Of a DNA stretch of 64,000 nucleotides, positions 1-6,751 are shown piece after piece. Source of the DNA: Brachybacterium phenoliresistens (lineage in GTDB: Bacteria; Actinomycetota; Actinomycetes; Actinomycetales; Dermabacteraceae); contig NZ_KK069992.1 in NCBI RefSeq assembly GCF_000576425.1, positions 1 to 64,000 of the forward strand, written 5' to 3'. Within the stretch, counting starts at the first letter, position 1. Every line of letters begins with the position of its first letter. Under the pieces are notes generated by a model. The model saw nothing but the letters and a program-made list of their open reading frames with translations, did no database searches and was not told where the DNA came from. A program made the translations under genes and the position numbers.

Positions 1-641
1 CCCCGCCGCCCGGCCGGCGGTCCGACGGGGATAGCGCCCCCGAGGGCGGCCGCGCTCAGGGCGGTCTCCCGGCGACCGCGGTCGCCGCAGCAGGGCCGCT
101 GCGGCGACGATGCGCTGCGCGGGCGCGCCGTCGCCGGGCCCCGGGCCCGCCCACCGGCTGCGCCGCCCCGAGCGGTCGCGTGCTGACCTGGGGTGACGCG
201 AGGGTTCCGGGTGGTCCGCACCGGCCGCGGGCCGCTGCGCCGCGTCGTCCCGACGGGCTCCGGGCCGCCGCCGCAGCGGGCGCCGGCGGACGGGGCGGCG
301 CGGCCCCGCGACGGGCGGGGAGGACGATGGTCCCGAGGCCGGGGATCGGGCCGCCGCATCCCGGAGCCCGGTGCGGATCCCGGTCGCCGCGGCCCGCGCC
401 GGGAGGACCGGATGCGCGGGGGCGGCGGCGCGCCCGGCGGCCCCGTTCCGACCGTGCGGTCGACCGATCGTCCTGGTCGCAGCACTGCGCGAGGCCCTGG
501 CGTCCTGGCGCAGAAGGCGTACCGTAGAGCGTGAGCTGCGTCCCGTCAGGGGCGTGACAGGGGTGCTCCCGCCGCACGGCGGAGCCCTCGCCGCGACCCG
601 GCATCGCGCCGGGCGCTGAGGAAGTAGAAGGAGGAGAACCC
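1..641. other. No supported gene at the left edge
   Basis: This extremely GC-rich stretch has open frames on both strands, but they translate to Arg/Pro/Ala-rich sequence without recognisable motifs and lack convincing ribosome binding sites. It is followed by the leader of the first real gene, whose Shine-Dalgarno AGGAGGAG lies just before 642. A minus-strand gene entering from beyond base 1 cannot be excluded. The promoter of the downstream envelope-stress genes presumably lies in its right half, but no clear -35/-10 pair was found. Confidence 0.5.
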
Positions 642-914
642 ATGGTCATCATCGGTTGGATCATCGTCGGTCTCATCGCCGGAGCACTCGCCCGGCTCAT
701 CCTCCCCGGGAAGCAGGCCGGGGGCTGGATCAGCACCATCCTGCTGGGTGTCATCGGCGCCTTCGTCGGAGGCCTCCTGTTCGGCATCTTCGGCGGCAAG
801 GGGGTCGGGGCCGTGCTCTCGGATCCCTGGTCCTGGGGCTCCCTGTTCATCGCCGTCATCGGCGCGATCGTCTTCTCGTTCGTGTGGGGCCTGATCACCA
901 AGGACCGCGCCTGA
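642..914 (+). CDS. GlsB/YeaQ/YmgE family stress-response membrane protein
   Basis: A 90-aa, almost entirely hydrophobic protein with three predicted membrane segments and the glycine-rich pattern of the GlsB/YeaQ/YmgE (transglycosylase-associated) family: an early G-x-I-A-G-x-L-A-R stretch and a central G-G-x-L-F-G-I-F-G-G. The length is typical of the family. The start is supported by a strong AGGAGGAG a few bases upstream. Family members are small inner-membrane proteins induced by stress; the biochemical role is not established. It heads a block of Asp23/Gls24-type genes, which supports an envelope-stress role. A strong stem-loop follows at 935-976, so it may be transcribed separately from the next gene. 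Confidence 0.9.
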   Translation: MVIIGWIIVGLIAGALARLILPGKQAGGWISTILLGVIGAFVGGLLFGIFGGKGVGAVLSDPWSWGSLFIAVIGAIVFSFVWGLITKDRA

Positions 915-934
915 GGCGCACCCCGCCCGATCCC

Positions 935-976
935 GGAGCCCCGGGTCGCCGCCAGCCGGCGGCGGCCCGGGGCTCC
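935..976 (+). terminator. Strong GC stem-loop after the GlsB-like gene
   Basis: An 11-bp arm (GGAGCCCCGGG) followed by TCGCCGCC pairs across a 4-base loop with GGCGGCGG and CCCGGGGCTCC. It begins 20 bases after the stop codon. There is no U-tract, which is usual for actinobacterial terminators. It would separate the GlsB-like gene from the Asp23 operon. Confidence 0.6.
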
Positions 977-1097
977 TCCGTTCCCGGGACGTGTGCGGCG
1001 CCACATCGCGGCGCGTGACATCCGGGGCGGTCGTGACGTCCTGGAGGTGTCCGCGAAGGGCAGCCGGCGAACGACCGGCCCGAACACAGGAGGAACC

Positions 1098-1613
1098 ATG
1101 GCGAGCACCCCCGACCCGCAGGCAGGTCAGCAGCAGGACGCCCGGCCCGGCAGCCGCGCGGCCGCGGCGGGAGCGCGGCAGGAGGACGCGGCGCAGACGC
1201 CGCGCGGACCGCTGCAGACCAGCCGCGGCATCACCACCCTCGACGAGACCGTGGTCGCGAAGATCGCGGGCATGGCCGCCCGCGAGGTTCCCGGCGTGCA
1301 CGACATGGGCAACGCCGCCCGGCGCATGTTCAGCGCCGTCACCGACCGGATCCCCAACGCGCAGACCAACGTCGCCGGGGGGATCAGCGTCGAGAAGGGC
1401 GACACGCAGACCGCGATCGACGTGACCATCGTCGTCGAGTACGGCGCCTCCATCGTCGAGGTGGGCGATGCGATCCGCCGCAGCATCATCGAGCAGATCG
1501 AGACCACCACCGGCCTCGAGGTGCTCGAGGTCAACGTCAACGTCGTGGACGTCCACCTGCCCGAGGACGACGCCGCCCGCGACGAGGGCGCCCGCGGCAC
1601 CGAGCTGCAGTGA
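1098..1613 (+). CDS. Asp23/Gls24 family envelope stress response protein
   Basis: A 171-aa soluble protein. Residues 1-40 are a low-complexity Ala/Gln/Arg-rich tail; the rest is an Asp23/Gls24 domain with the family features G-I-T-T-L-D-E-T-V-V, the I-A-x-x-A-A-R-E-V-P-G-V helix, D-V-T-I-V-V-E-Y-G and a V-x-V-x-D-V-H-L ending. ATG 1098 is chosen because AGGAGG lies seven bases upstream; an in-frame start at 993 lacks a site and falls outside the domain. Asp23 proteins coat the inner face of the membrane in Firmicutes, anchored by AmaP; the DUF2273- and AmaP-like partners are encoded next. Confidence 0.9.
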   Translation: MASTPDPQAGQQQDARPGSRAAAAGARQEDAAQTPRGPLQTSRGITTLDETVVAKIAGMAAREVPGVHDMGNAARRMFSAVTDRIPNAQTNVAGGISVEKGDTQTAIDVTIVVEYGASIVEVGDAIRRSIIEQIETTTGLEVLEVNVNVVDVHLPEDDAARDEGARGTELQ

Positions 1614-1642
1614 CCCGCCCGCCCCGACCCGAAGGAGCTGTC

Positions 1643-1819
1643 ATGAAGACATCGCACCTGAGCCTGCTGGTGGGCCTGCTGCTGGGGGCGGTCCTCGCCT
1701 TCGGCACGTTCTCGCAGTTCTTCCTCGTCCTGGTGTTCGCGATGGTGGGCCTGGCCGTGGGCCTGGTCATCGACGGCCGGATCGACATCCAGGGCATCTC
1801 CGAGCGCCGGAGGGGATGA
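1643..1819 (+). CDS. Small DUF2273-like membrane protein
   Basis: A 58-aa protein with two hydrophobic helices (about residues 7-24 and 27-43) and a short basic tail, matching the size and topology of DUF2273 proteins, which regularly accompany Asp23/Gls24 genes. ATG 1643 is preceded by GAAGGAG. Its stop overlaps the next start (ATGA at 1816), implying translational coupling. Probably a membrane partner of the neighbouring Asp23-type proteins; the function is inferred from context. Confidence 0.8.
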   Translation: MKTSHLSLLVGLLLGAVLAFGTFSQFFLVLVFAMVGLAVGLVIDGRIDIQGISERRRG

Positions 1820-2166
1820 CCGTGACCGGCCTCGACACCCTCGTCCGGGGCAGCACGACGGTCCCGCGGCAGGTCGTCGCCCGCATCGCCGAGCAGGCCG
1901 CCGCGGAGACCGCCGCGTCGGCCGCGGGCCGCGGCGCCCGCCCCGCGGCCCGCCCCGACGCCGACTGCGAGCTGTACGGCCGCACGGCCGTGCTCCGCCT
2001 CGAGGTCGACCTCGCCCACCCCGTCCCGCTCGCCGCGACCCTCCGGTCGCTGCGCGCGCACGTCGTCCGGCGCGTCGAGGCGCTCGCCGGCGTCTCGGTG
2101 GGGCGCCTCGACGTCGAGATCCGGGCGCTGCGCCCCCAGGACCCCGCGCGAGGAGGCCCGCGATGA
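1816..2166 (+). CDS. Asp23/Gls24-like protein (second copy)
   Basis: A 116-aa protein with a divergent Asp23-type fold: an N-terminal I-A-E-Q-A-A-A-E helix, a central L-Y-G-R-T-A-V-L-R-L-E-V-D strand region and a C-terminal V-E-A-L-A-G-V-S-V-G-x-L-D-V-E-I strand, resembling the V-x-V-x-D-V ending of the 1098 protein. The start overlaps the upstream stop (ATGA) and its own stop overlaps the next start (2163), so it sits inside a tightly coupled operon. Very high Ala/Arg content makes the family assignment less certain than for the first copy. Confidence 0.7.
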   Translation: MTVTGLDTLVRGSTTVPRQVVARIAEQAAAETAASAAGRGARPAARPDADCELYGRTAVLRLEVDLAHPVPLAATLRSLRAHVVRRVEALAGVSVGRLDVEIRALRPQDPARGGPR

Positions 2167-2711
2167 GCACGAGCCCCCGCCCCCTGGTGGCGCGCCCCAC
2201 CCGCACCGTCCCGGCGACCCTGCTGGCGCTCGCCCTGCTGACCGCCGGCGGCCTGGCCCTGTGGGCCCTCGGCGCGCTGCTCCTCACCGGGAGCTGGCCC
2301 GCGCCGCTGCAGGAGCCGATGGCCCGCCTCGGGGCGCTGCGCCTCGCGGACCGGGCCCTGCTCGCGGCCGCCGCCGGCTGCGCGGTCCTCGGGATCGTGC
2401 TGCTGGTCGCCGCCCTGCGGCCCGGCCGGCCGCGCACCCGCGCGGTGCTGGGCGACGCCGTCCCCGGCACCACCGCGCTGCCGCACCGCGACCTCGAGCG
2501 CCGCCTCCGGGCCCGCCTCGAGCAGGTCGACGGGGTCCGGTCCGCCCGGGCCGCCGCCGGACCCCGCACCGTGCGGATCACCGTGTCGACCGTCCTGGAG
2601 GACACCGCGCCCGTCCTCGCGGCGGCGCGGCGCGCCGCCCACGGGACGATCGCCGAGATCCGCCCCGTCCACGACCCGCGCGTGCTCGTGCGAGCACGAC
2701 GGACCTCCTGA
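2163..2711 (+). CDS. DUF6286-like membrane protein of the Asp23 operon
   Basis: A 182-aa protein with two membrane helices (about residues 18-42 and 60-80) and a C-terminal cytoplasmic domain with the R-T-V-R-I-T-V-S-T strand and repeated Ala/Arg-rich helices typical of the DUF6286 proteins that follow Asp23 genes in actinobacteria. It overlaps the previous stop (ATGA) and is followed 13 bases later by the AmaP-like gene. The soluble domain resembles a degenerate Asp23 fold, which suggests a membrane anchor for Asp23-type partners. Confidence 0.7.
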   Translation: MSTSPRPLVARPTRTVPATLLALALLTAGGLALWALGALLLTGSWPAPLQEPMARLGALRLADRALLAAAAGCAVLGIVLLVAALRPGRPRTRAVLGDAVPGTTALPHRDLERRLRARLEQVDGVRSARAAAGPRTVRITVSTVLEDTAPVLAAARRAAHGTIAEIRPVHDPRVLVRARRTS

Positions 2712-2724
2712 GAGGAGGACAGGA

Positions 2725-3432
2725 ATGCGCAGCATCTCCGGGGCACGCAACCGGACCGCGCTGGCCCTCGCCGGCCTCGCCGCGCTGACGGCGGCCGTCC
2801 TGCTGGCCGCCGTCCCGCTGGACCTCGGCGCCGCCTGGCCGCAGCTCGCCCCCGCCCTGCCCGAGCCGGGGACCGAGCTCGCCCGGTTCGCGCAGGCCCA
2901 TCGGACCGGGCTGCTGCCGGCCGCGGTCGTCCTCGCGGCGCTCGGCGTCGCCGCCGGGATCGCGCTGCTGCGGTCCCAGATCCCCACCCGGCCCGATGCG
3001 ACCCGCCGCCGGGTGCTGGACGAGGACGGCACCCTGCTGGCCTCCTTCCGGCCGCAGGTGCTCGAGCGGGCCCTGACCGAGCAGGTCGAGGCGGAGCCCG
3101 GGGTGCGCTCGGCCGTGGTCCGCCTGGGCGGGCCGCTCAGCGCACCCTGGATCCAGGCGAGCATCGGCGTGGCCGAGGACGCGGAGATCGCCGCGGCGAT
3201 CGCCGGAGCCCGTGCCCTGCTGGCGCGCGAGGTCCGCACCGTCCTCGGCGCGGACCCGGACCGCGTCGACGTGCTGGTGGCGCTGCGCACCGCGGCCGCC
3301 CGCGGCCGCCGCCCCGCGCATGTCGAGGCCGCGCGGTCGGCCCCCTCGGGGCCCGCCCCCGCGGCGGACCCGGAGCCGGACCCGGACCCGGCCCCGGCGC
3401 CGGCGCCCGCGGCAGGAGCCGGGGCCGCATGA
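2725..3432 (+). CDS. AmaP-like membrane protein with low-complexity C-terminal tail
   Basis: A 235-aa protein preceded by GAGAGGAGGA. Two membrane helices (about 12-32 and 60-80) are followed by an Asp23-like soluble region (about 90-195) and a Pro/Ala/Asp-rich tail built on repeated D-P-x-P and A-P-A-P units. The topology matches alkaline-shock membrane anchor (AmaP-type) proteins. Its stop overlaps the start of the sigma factor gene (ATGA at 3429), tying the sigma factor to this block. The tail is compositionally biased and probably disordered. Confidence 0.65.
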   Translation: MRSISGARNRTALALAGLAALTAAVLLAAVPLDLGAAWPQLAPALPEPGTELARFAQAHRTGLLPAAVVLAALGVAAGIALLRSQIPTRPDATRRRVLDEDGTLLASFRPQVLERALTEQVEAEPGVRSAVVRLGGPLSAPWIQASIGVAEDAEIAAAIAGARALLAREVRTVLGADPDRVDVLVALRTAAARGRRPAHVEAARSAPSGPAPAADPEPDPDPAPAPAPAAGAGAA

Positions 3433-4040
3433 GCACCGCACCCGACGACGAGGAGCGCCAGGAGGACCGCTTCCTCGTCCTGCGCGCCCAGGACGGGGAC
3501 GTGGCCGCCTTCGAGCAGCTCGTCGACCGCCACCAGGGGCGGCTGTTCCGCTCCGCCTACCTGCTGCTGGGCGATCGGCAGGAGGCCGAGGACGTCGTGC
3601 AGGACACCCTCGTGCAGGCCTGGAAGCGCATCGGCCTGCTCGAGGAGCCCGCCGCCTTCCGCGGCTGGATCTCCCGGATCTGCACGCGGCGGGCCACCGA
3701 CGTGGTGCGCCGCCTCGCGCGGCGCGCCACCCGGGCGCACGCCGACGAGGACCTCGAGCTCGTCGCCGACGGCGCACCGGACGGCGACGGCCTCCGCGCA
3801 GGCATCGGCCGCACCCCCGACCCCGCCCGCAGCGCCGAGGTCAACGCGCAGCTGCGCGCCCTCACCGACGTCCTCGACCAGCTCGATCCCGACCTGCGCA
3901 CCGCCTGGGTGCTGCGCGAGGTCGAGGAGCTCCCGTACCGCGAGATCGCGCACATCACCGGCGGTACCGAGGCCACGGTCCGTGGCCGGCTGGCCCGCGC
4001 CCGCAGACAGATCTTCGACCGGATGGAGGGATGGAGATGA
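3429..4040 (+). CDS. ECF-type RNA polymerase sigma factor
   Basis: A 203-aa sigma-70 family protein of ECF size. Region 2 (about 20-90) has F-E-Q-L-V-D-R-H, the A-E-D-V-V-Q-D-T motif and F-R-G-W-I-S-R-I; region 4 (about 140-200) has L-P-Y-R-E-I-A-H-I-T-G-G-T-E-A-T-V-R-G-R-L-A-R-A-R. It overlaps the preceding stop and the following start, so it lies in the middle of the Asp23 operon. No separate anti-sigma factor with a zinc or ZAS motif is visible; the next gene occupies that position but looks Asp23-like. It probably controls envelope-stress genes, perhaps this operon. Confidence 0.88.
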   Translation: MSTAPDDEERQEDRFLVLRAQDGDVAAFEQLVDRHQGRLFRSAYLLLGDRQEAEDVVQDTLVQAWKRIGLLEEPAAFRGWISRICTRRATDVVRRLARRATRAHADEDLELVADGAPDGDGLRAGIGRTPDPARSAEVNAQLRALTDVLDQLDPDLRTAWVLREVEELPYREIAHITGGTEATVRGRLARARRQIFDRMEGWR

Positions 4041-4594
4041 CCGACGACACGCGCACTCCGACCCCGGAACCGCCCGAGACCCCCGACGACCCCGAGGAGA
4101 CCCTCTCCCACGAGGCGACCCTGCGCTATCAGGAGATGATCCGCTCCGCCCGGAGGGAATGGACGCAGCAGGAGGAGCGCGGCGACGCCTCCGTGCAGCT
4201 GTCCGCGCGGGCGATGGACCTCATCAAGGCCTCCGTGCGCGCCGAGGTCCGCCACGGCCGGCAGGTCGAGATGCCGCCCACCCCCGAGGGGCCCTACAGC
4301 CTCTCCGAGCTGGCCCTGCGCACCCTCATCCGGGAGACGGTCGACGCCGTGCCCGGGGTGCGGGCCCTGCGCTCGCGGGTGGACCACGCCGAGCCCCACG
4401 GCGAGCGGCTCTCCCGCGGCCGGCCCGTCCGCATCGCCTGCCGGATCACCGCCTCCCGGCGCTGCCGCGACCTGCCCGCGCTCGCCGAGACGGTGCGCGG
4501 CGCCGTTCTCGAGGCCTGCGAGCGCGAGCTCGACCTGTCCCTGCCCGCCGTCGACATCCACATCGAGGATCTCCATGATGACGACACCGCCTAG
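4037..4594 (+). CDS. Asp23-like protein following the sigma factor
   Basis: A 185-aa soluble protein. Residues 1-30 are Pro/Glu/Thr-rich and acidic; the rest has two Asp23-like half-domains, with L-S-E-L-A-L-R-T-L-I-R-E-T-V-D-A-V-P-G-V recalling the Asp23 helix and L-P-A-V-D-I-H-I-E-D-L at the C terminus. ATG 4037 overlaps the sigma-factor stop and has GGAGGG at good spacing; ATG 4031 is possible. It occupies the usual anti-sigma position, so a regulatory role is worth considering, but no anti-sigma motif is visible. Confidence 0.6.
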   Translation: MTDDTRTPTPEPPETPDDPEETLSHEATLRYQEMIRSARREWTQQEERGDASVQLSARAMDLIKASVRAEVRHGRQVEMPPTPEGPYSLSELALRTLIRETVDAVPGVRALRSRVDHAEPHGERLSRGRPVRIACRITASRRCRDLPALAETVRGAVLEACERELDLSLPAVDIHIEDLHDDDTA

Positions 4595-4901
4595 GATCAC
4601 CGCCTCCGAGCTGGTCGAGATCGTCGGCGCCCTGCCCGGGGTGCGCGGCATCGAGCCGGGGATCGGCTCCGCGCTGCGCACCATCGACGCCCGGATCCGC
4701 CGTGCCGGCGAGGGCGCCGTCCACTACGGCGTCGTGATCGACCCCGAGGGCGGGACGATCACCCTCGAGGTCGGCCTGGAGCGGGGCGCCGGACCCGTGC
4801 GGGAGATCGTCGCGCTGCTGCAGCGCACGGTGCGCGAGGCCGTGACCGGCGACCTCCCGCCGGACACGGTGATCCGCGTGAAGGTGCAGTCCCTGACCTA
4901 G
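4575..4901 (+). CDS. Small Asp23-like protein closing the envelope-stress operon
   Basis: A 108-aa protein overlapping the preceding gene by 20 bases. Features include V-E-I-V-G-A-L-P-G-V-R-G-I-E-P-G near the N terminus and the conserved-looking ending P-P-D-T-V-I-R-V-K-V. The pattern of P-G-V helix followed by beta strands ending V-x-V-x fits the Asp23/Gls24 superfamily in reduced form. It is the last gene of the block; the next gene starts 9 bases later. Confidence 0.6.
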   Translation: MMTTPPRITASELVEIVGALPGVRGIEPGIGSALRTIDARIRRAGEGAVHYGVVIDPEGGTITLEVGLERGAGPVREIVALLQRTVREAVTGDLPPDTVIRVKVQSLT

Positions 4902-4910
4902 GATTCCCGG

Positions 4911-5405
4911 GTGGACCCCGAGGTGCAGATCCATCCGGTCGCGGCGGACGCCGAGGCGATCCTCCGCGATCAGGTCGCCGCCCTCCTCGGCGTCGGCCCG
5001 GCGACCGTGCAGGTGGGGCGGCTGTGCCCGCGCTGCGGCTCCTCCGCGCACGGACGGCCCTGGGCGCGGGCCGCCGGGCGCAGGGAGCAGGTCGGGGTGA
5101 GCATCTCCCGCTCCGGCCCGCACCTGGTGACCGCGGTGGGGCGCCAGGCGCACCTGGGCGTGGACATCGAGCAGATCGCCGCCGTCGCCGCCGGCTGGGA
5201 CAGCACGCTCGTGCTGCACCCGAGCGAGCACGGCCAGGACCGCGACCCCGCCGCGCAGGCGGCCCTGTGGTGCCGCAAGGAGGCGATCCTCAAGGCCGAC
5301 GGCCGCGGCCTCGCGGTGCCGATGGCCTCCCTGCGGGCGGCCGACCACCCGGTGCGGGACCTCCCCGCTCCGGAGGGCTACCGCCTGGCGCTCGCCGCCT
5401 GGTGA
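4911..5405 (+). CDS. 4'-phosphopantetheinyl transferase superfamily protein
   Basis: A 164-aa protein starting at GTG 4911. It carries the two Sfp-type PPTase signatures: G-V-D-I-E (about residue 84) and W-C-R-K-E-A-I-L-K-A near 124, giving the Mg-binding D/E pair and the K-E motif. Sfp-type enzymes move phosphopantetheine from CoA to the serine of carrier domains. It is short for the family (often 210-240 aa). It is convergent with, and overlaps by 28 bases, the gene leading back to the Pls-type synthetase at 6748-10704, whose carrier domain is the obvious substrate. A CPRCGSS-like Cys pair lies near residue 36. Confidence 0.85.
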   Translation: MDPEVQIHPVAADAEAILRDQVAALLGVGPATVQVGRLCPRCGSSAHGRPWARAAGRREQVGVSISRSGPHLVTAVGRQAHLGVDIEQIAAVAAGWDSTLVLHPSEHGQDRDPAAQAALWCRKEAILKADGRGLAVPMASLRAADHPVRDLPAPEGYRLALAAW

Positions 5406-6751
5406 GGGCCGGGCATCGCCGGCAGCGGCAGGCGGTCCAGCCATGCGTCGAACAGCCCGCCCAGGTCCTCGCCGGAGCGCGCCGCGGCGTGCTCGACGAA
5501 CATCTCGGTGGTGACGCTGCCGGCCGCGTGCTCGGCGACCCACGAGCGCAGGATGTCGAAGAACATCGCATCCCCCACCCGGCAGCGCAGCGCATGCAGG
5601 GTCAGGGCGCCGCGCTTGTAGACGCGGTCGTCGAACATCAGCGCGGGGCCGGGGTCGCGCAGCAGCAGGTCCTGCGGCAGCCGGGAGAGCTTGGAGTGGT
5701 GCTGCGCCGCGCGCTCGGCCGCGGACCGGCCGCCGGAGTGCTCGGACCACAGCCACTCGCTGTAGCAGGCGAACCCCTCGTGCAACCAGATGTCGCGCCA
5801 GCTGCTCGCGGTGACCGCATTGCCGAACCACTGGTGGGACAGCTCGTGGGCGACCAGGCGGACGCTGTCCCATTCGGCGGAGACGAAGTTCTGCCCGAAG
5901 GTCGACAGCCCCTGCGACTCCAGCGGGATCTCCAGGTCGTCCTGGGTGATCACCGCCGTGTAGGAGTCGAAGGGGTAGGGCCCGAAGCAGGAGGCGAAGA
6001 AGGCGAGCATCTCCGCCTGCCGCCCGAAGGAGGCGTCGAACGCGGCCCGGTCGCGCTGCGGCGGGGCGATCGTGCGCACCGGCACCGGCGGCGCCGACTC
6101 GCGCACCACCTCGTACCGGCCGATCTGCACCGTCGCCAGGTACGTCGCCATCGGCACCGGCTGCTCGTACGTCCAGGTCACCGAGCTGCCGTGGCGGCGG
6201 GTGCCCACCAGCTCGCCGGAGACGGCCACGTAGTAGTCCGCCGGCGCGCTCACGTGCAGGCGGTAGGTGGCCTTGTCGTCGGGACGGTCGTTGCAGGGGA
6301 ACCAGGACGGCGCGCCGTGGGGCTGCGCGGCGACGATCGCGCCGTCGGCCAGCTCCTCCCAGCCGGCCGTGCCCAGCACCCGCGAGGGCACCGGCCGCGG
6401 CCTGCCGTCGTAGCGCACCCGCACCTCGAACTCCTCGCCGGCGCGGATCGCCCGGGCGATCACGAGCTTGCCCTGCTGGTGGCGCGACGGGCGGGCGCGG
6501 CCGTCGACGAAGACCTTCTGCGCGCGCAGGGCGTGCAGGTCCAGCCGGATCGCGGGGGCATCGGCCAGCGCCCGGCAGCGCAGTGTGGCCTCCGCATTCA
6601 GTCGGTTTCCCGCGACCTTGTAGGCCAGGGTGATCTCGTAGTGGTCCACGGCGAAGCTCGCCTCGCCGTGCCCGGGCACGTACGGGTCGGTGCCCGCTCC
6701 GCGTGGTCCTGCCGTGCTCGCTCCTGCTGCGCTCGTTCGTCCTGCGCTCAT
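5378..6751 (-). CDS. M1 family zinc aminopeptidase
   Basis: A 457-aa gluzincin with H-E-L-S-H-Q-W-F-G-N (zinc ligands of HExxH) and a downstream W-L-H-E-G-F-A supplying the glutamate ligand. The canonical GAMEN exopeptidase loop is not evident; F-G-Q-N-F lies in its place. The protein is about half the length of PepN and lacks the C-terminal ERAP-like domain, as in many short actinobacterial M1 enzymes. No signal peptide. Its start overlaps the stop of the Pls-type gene (ATGA), so the two are co-translated. Epsilon-polylysine producers carry M1-type enzymes that degrade the polymer (Pld), so self-polymer processing is a reasonable inference. Confidence 0.88.
   Translation of the reverse strand: MSAGRTSAAGASTAGPRGAGTDPYVPGHGEASFAVDHYEITLAYKVAGNRLNAEATLRCRALADAPAIRLDLHALRAQKVFVDGRARPSRHQQGKLVIARAIRAGEEFEVRVRYDGRPRPVPSRVLGTAGWEELADGAIVAAQPHGAPSWFPCNDRPDDKATYRLHVSAPADYYVAVSGELVGTRRHGSSVTWTYEQPVPMATYLATVQIGRYEVVRESAPPVPVRTIAPPQRDRAAFDASFGRQAEMLAFFASCFGPYPFDSYTAVITQDDLEIPLESQGLSTFGQNFVSAEWDSVRLVAHELSHQWFGNAVTASSWRDIWLHEGFACYSEWLWSEHSGGRSAAERAAQHHSKLSRLPQDLLLRDPGPALMFDDRVYKRGALTLHALRCRVGDAMFFDILRSWVAEHAAGSVTTEMFVEHAAARSGEDLGGLFDAWLDRLPLPAMPGPHQAASARR

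Noticed and set aside
1-200. Gene entering from the left edge on the minus strand
   Set aside because: One frame is open to base 1 but translates to Arg/Gly/Pro-rich sequence with no recognisable domain; cannot be supported.
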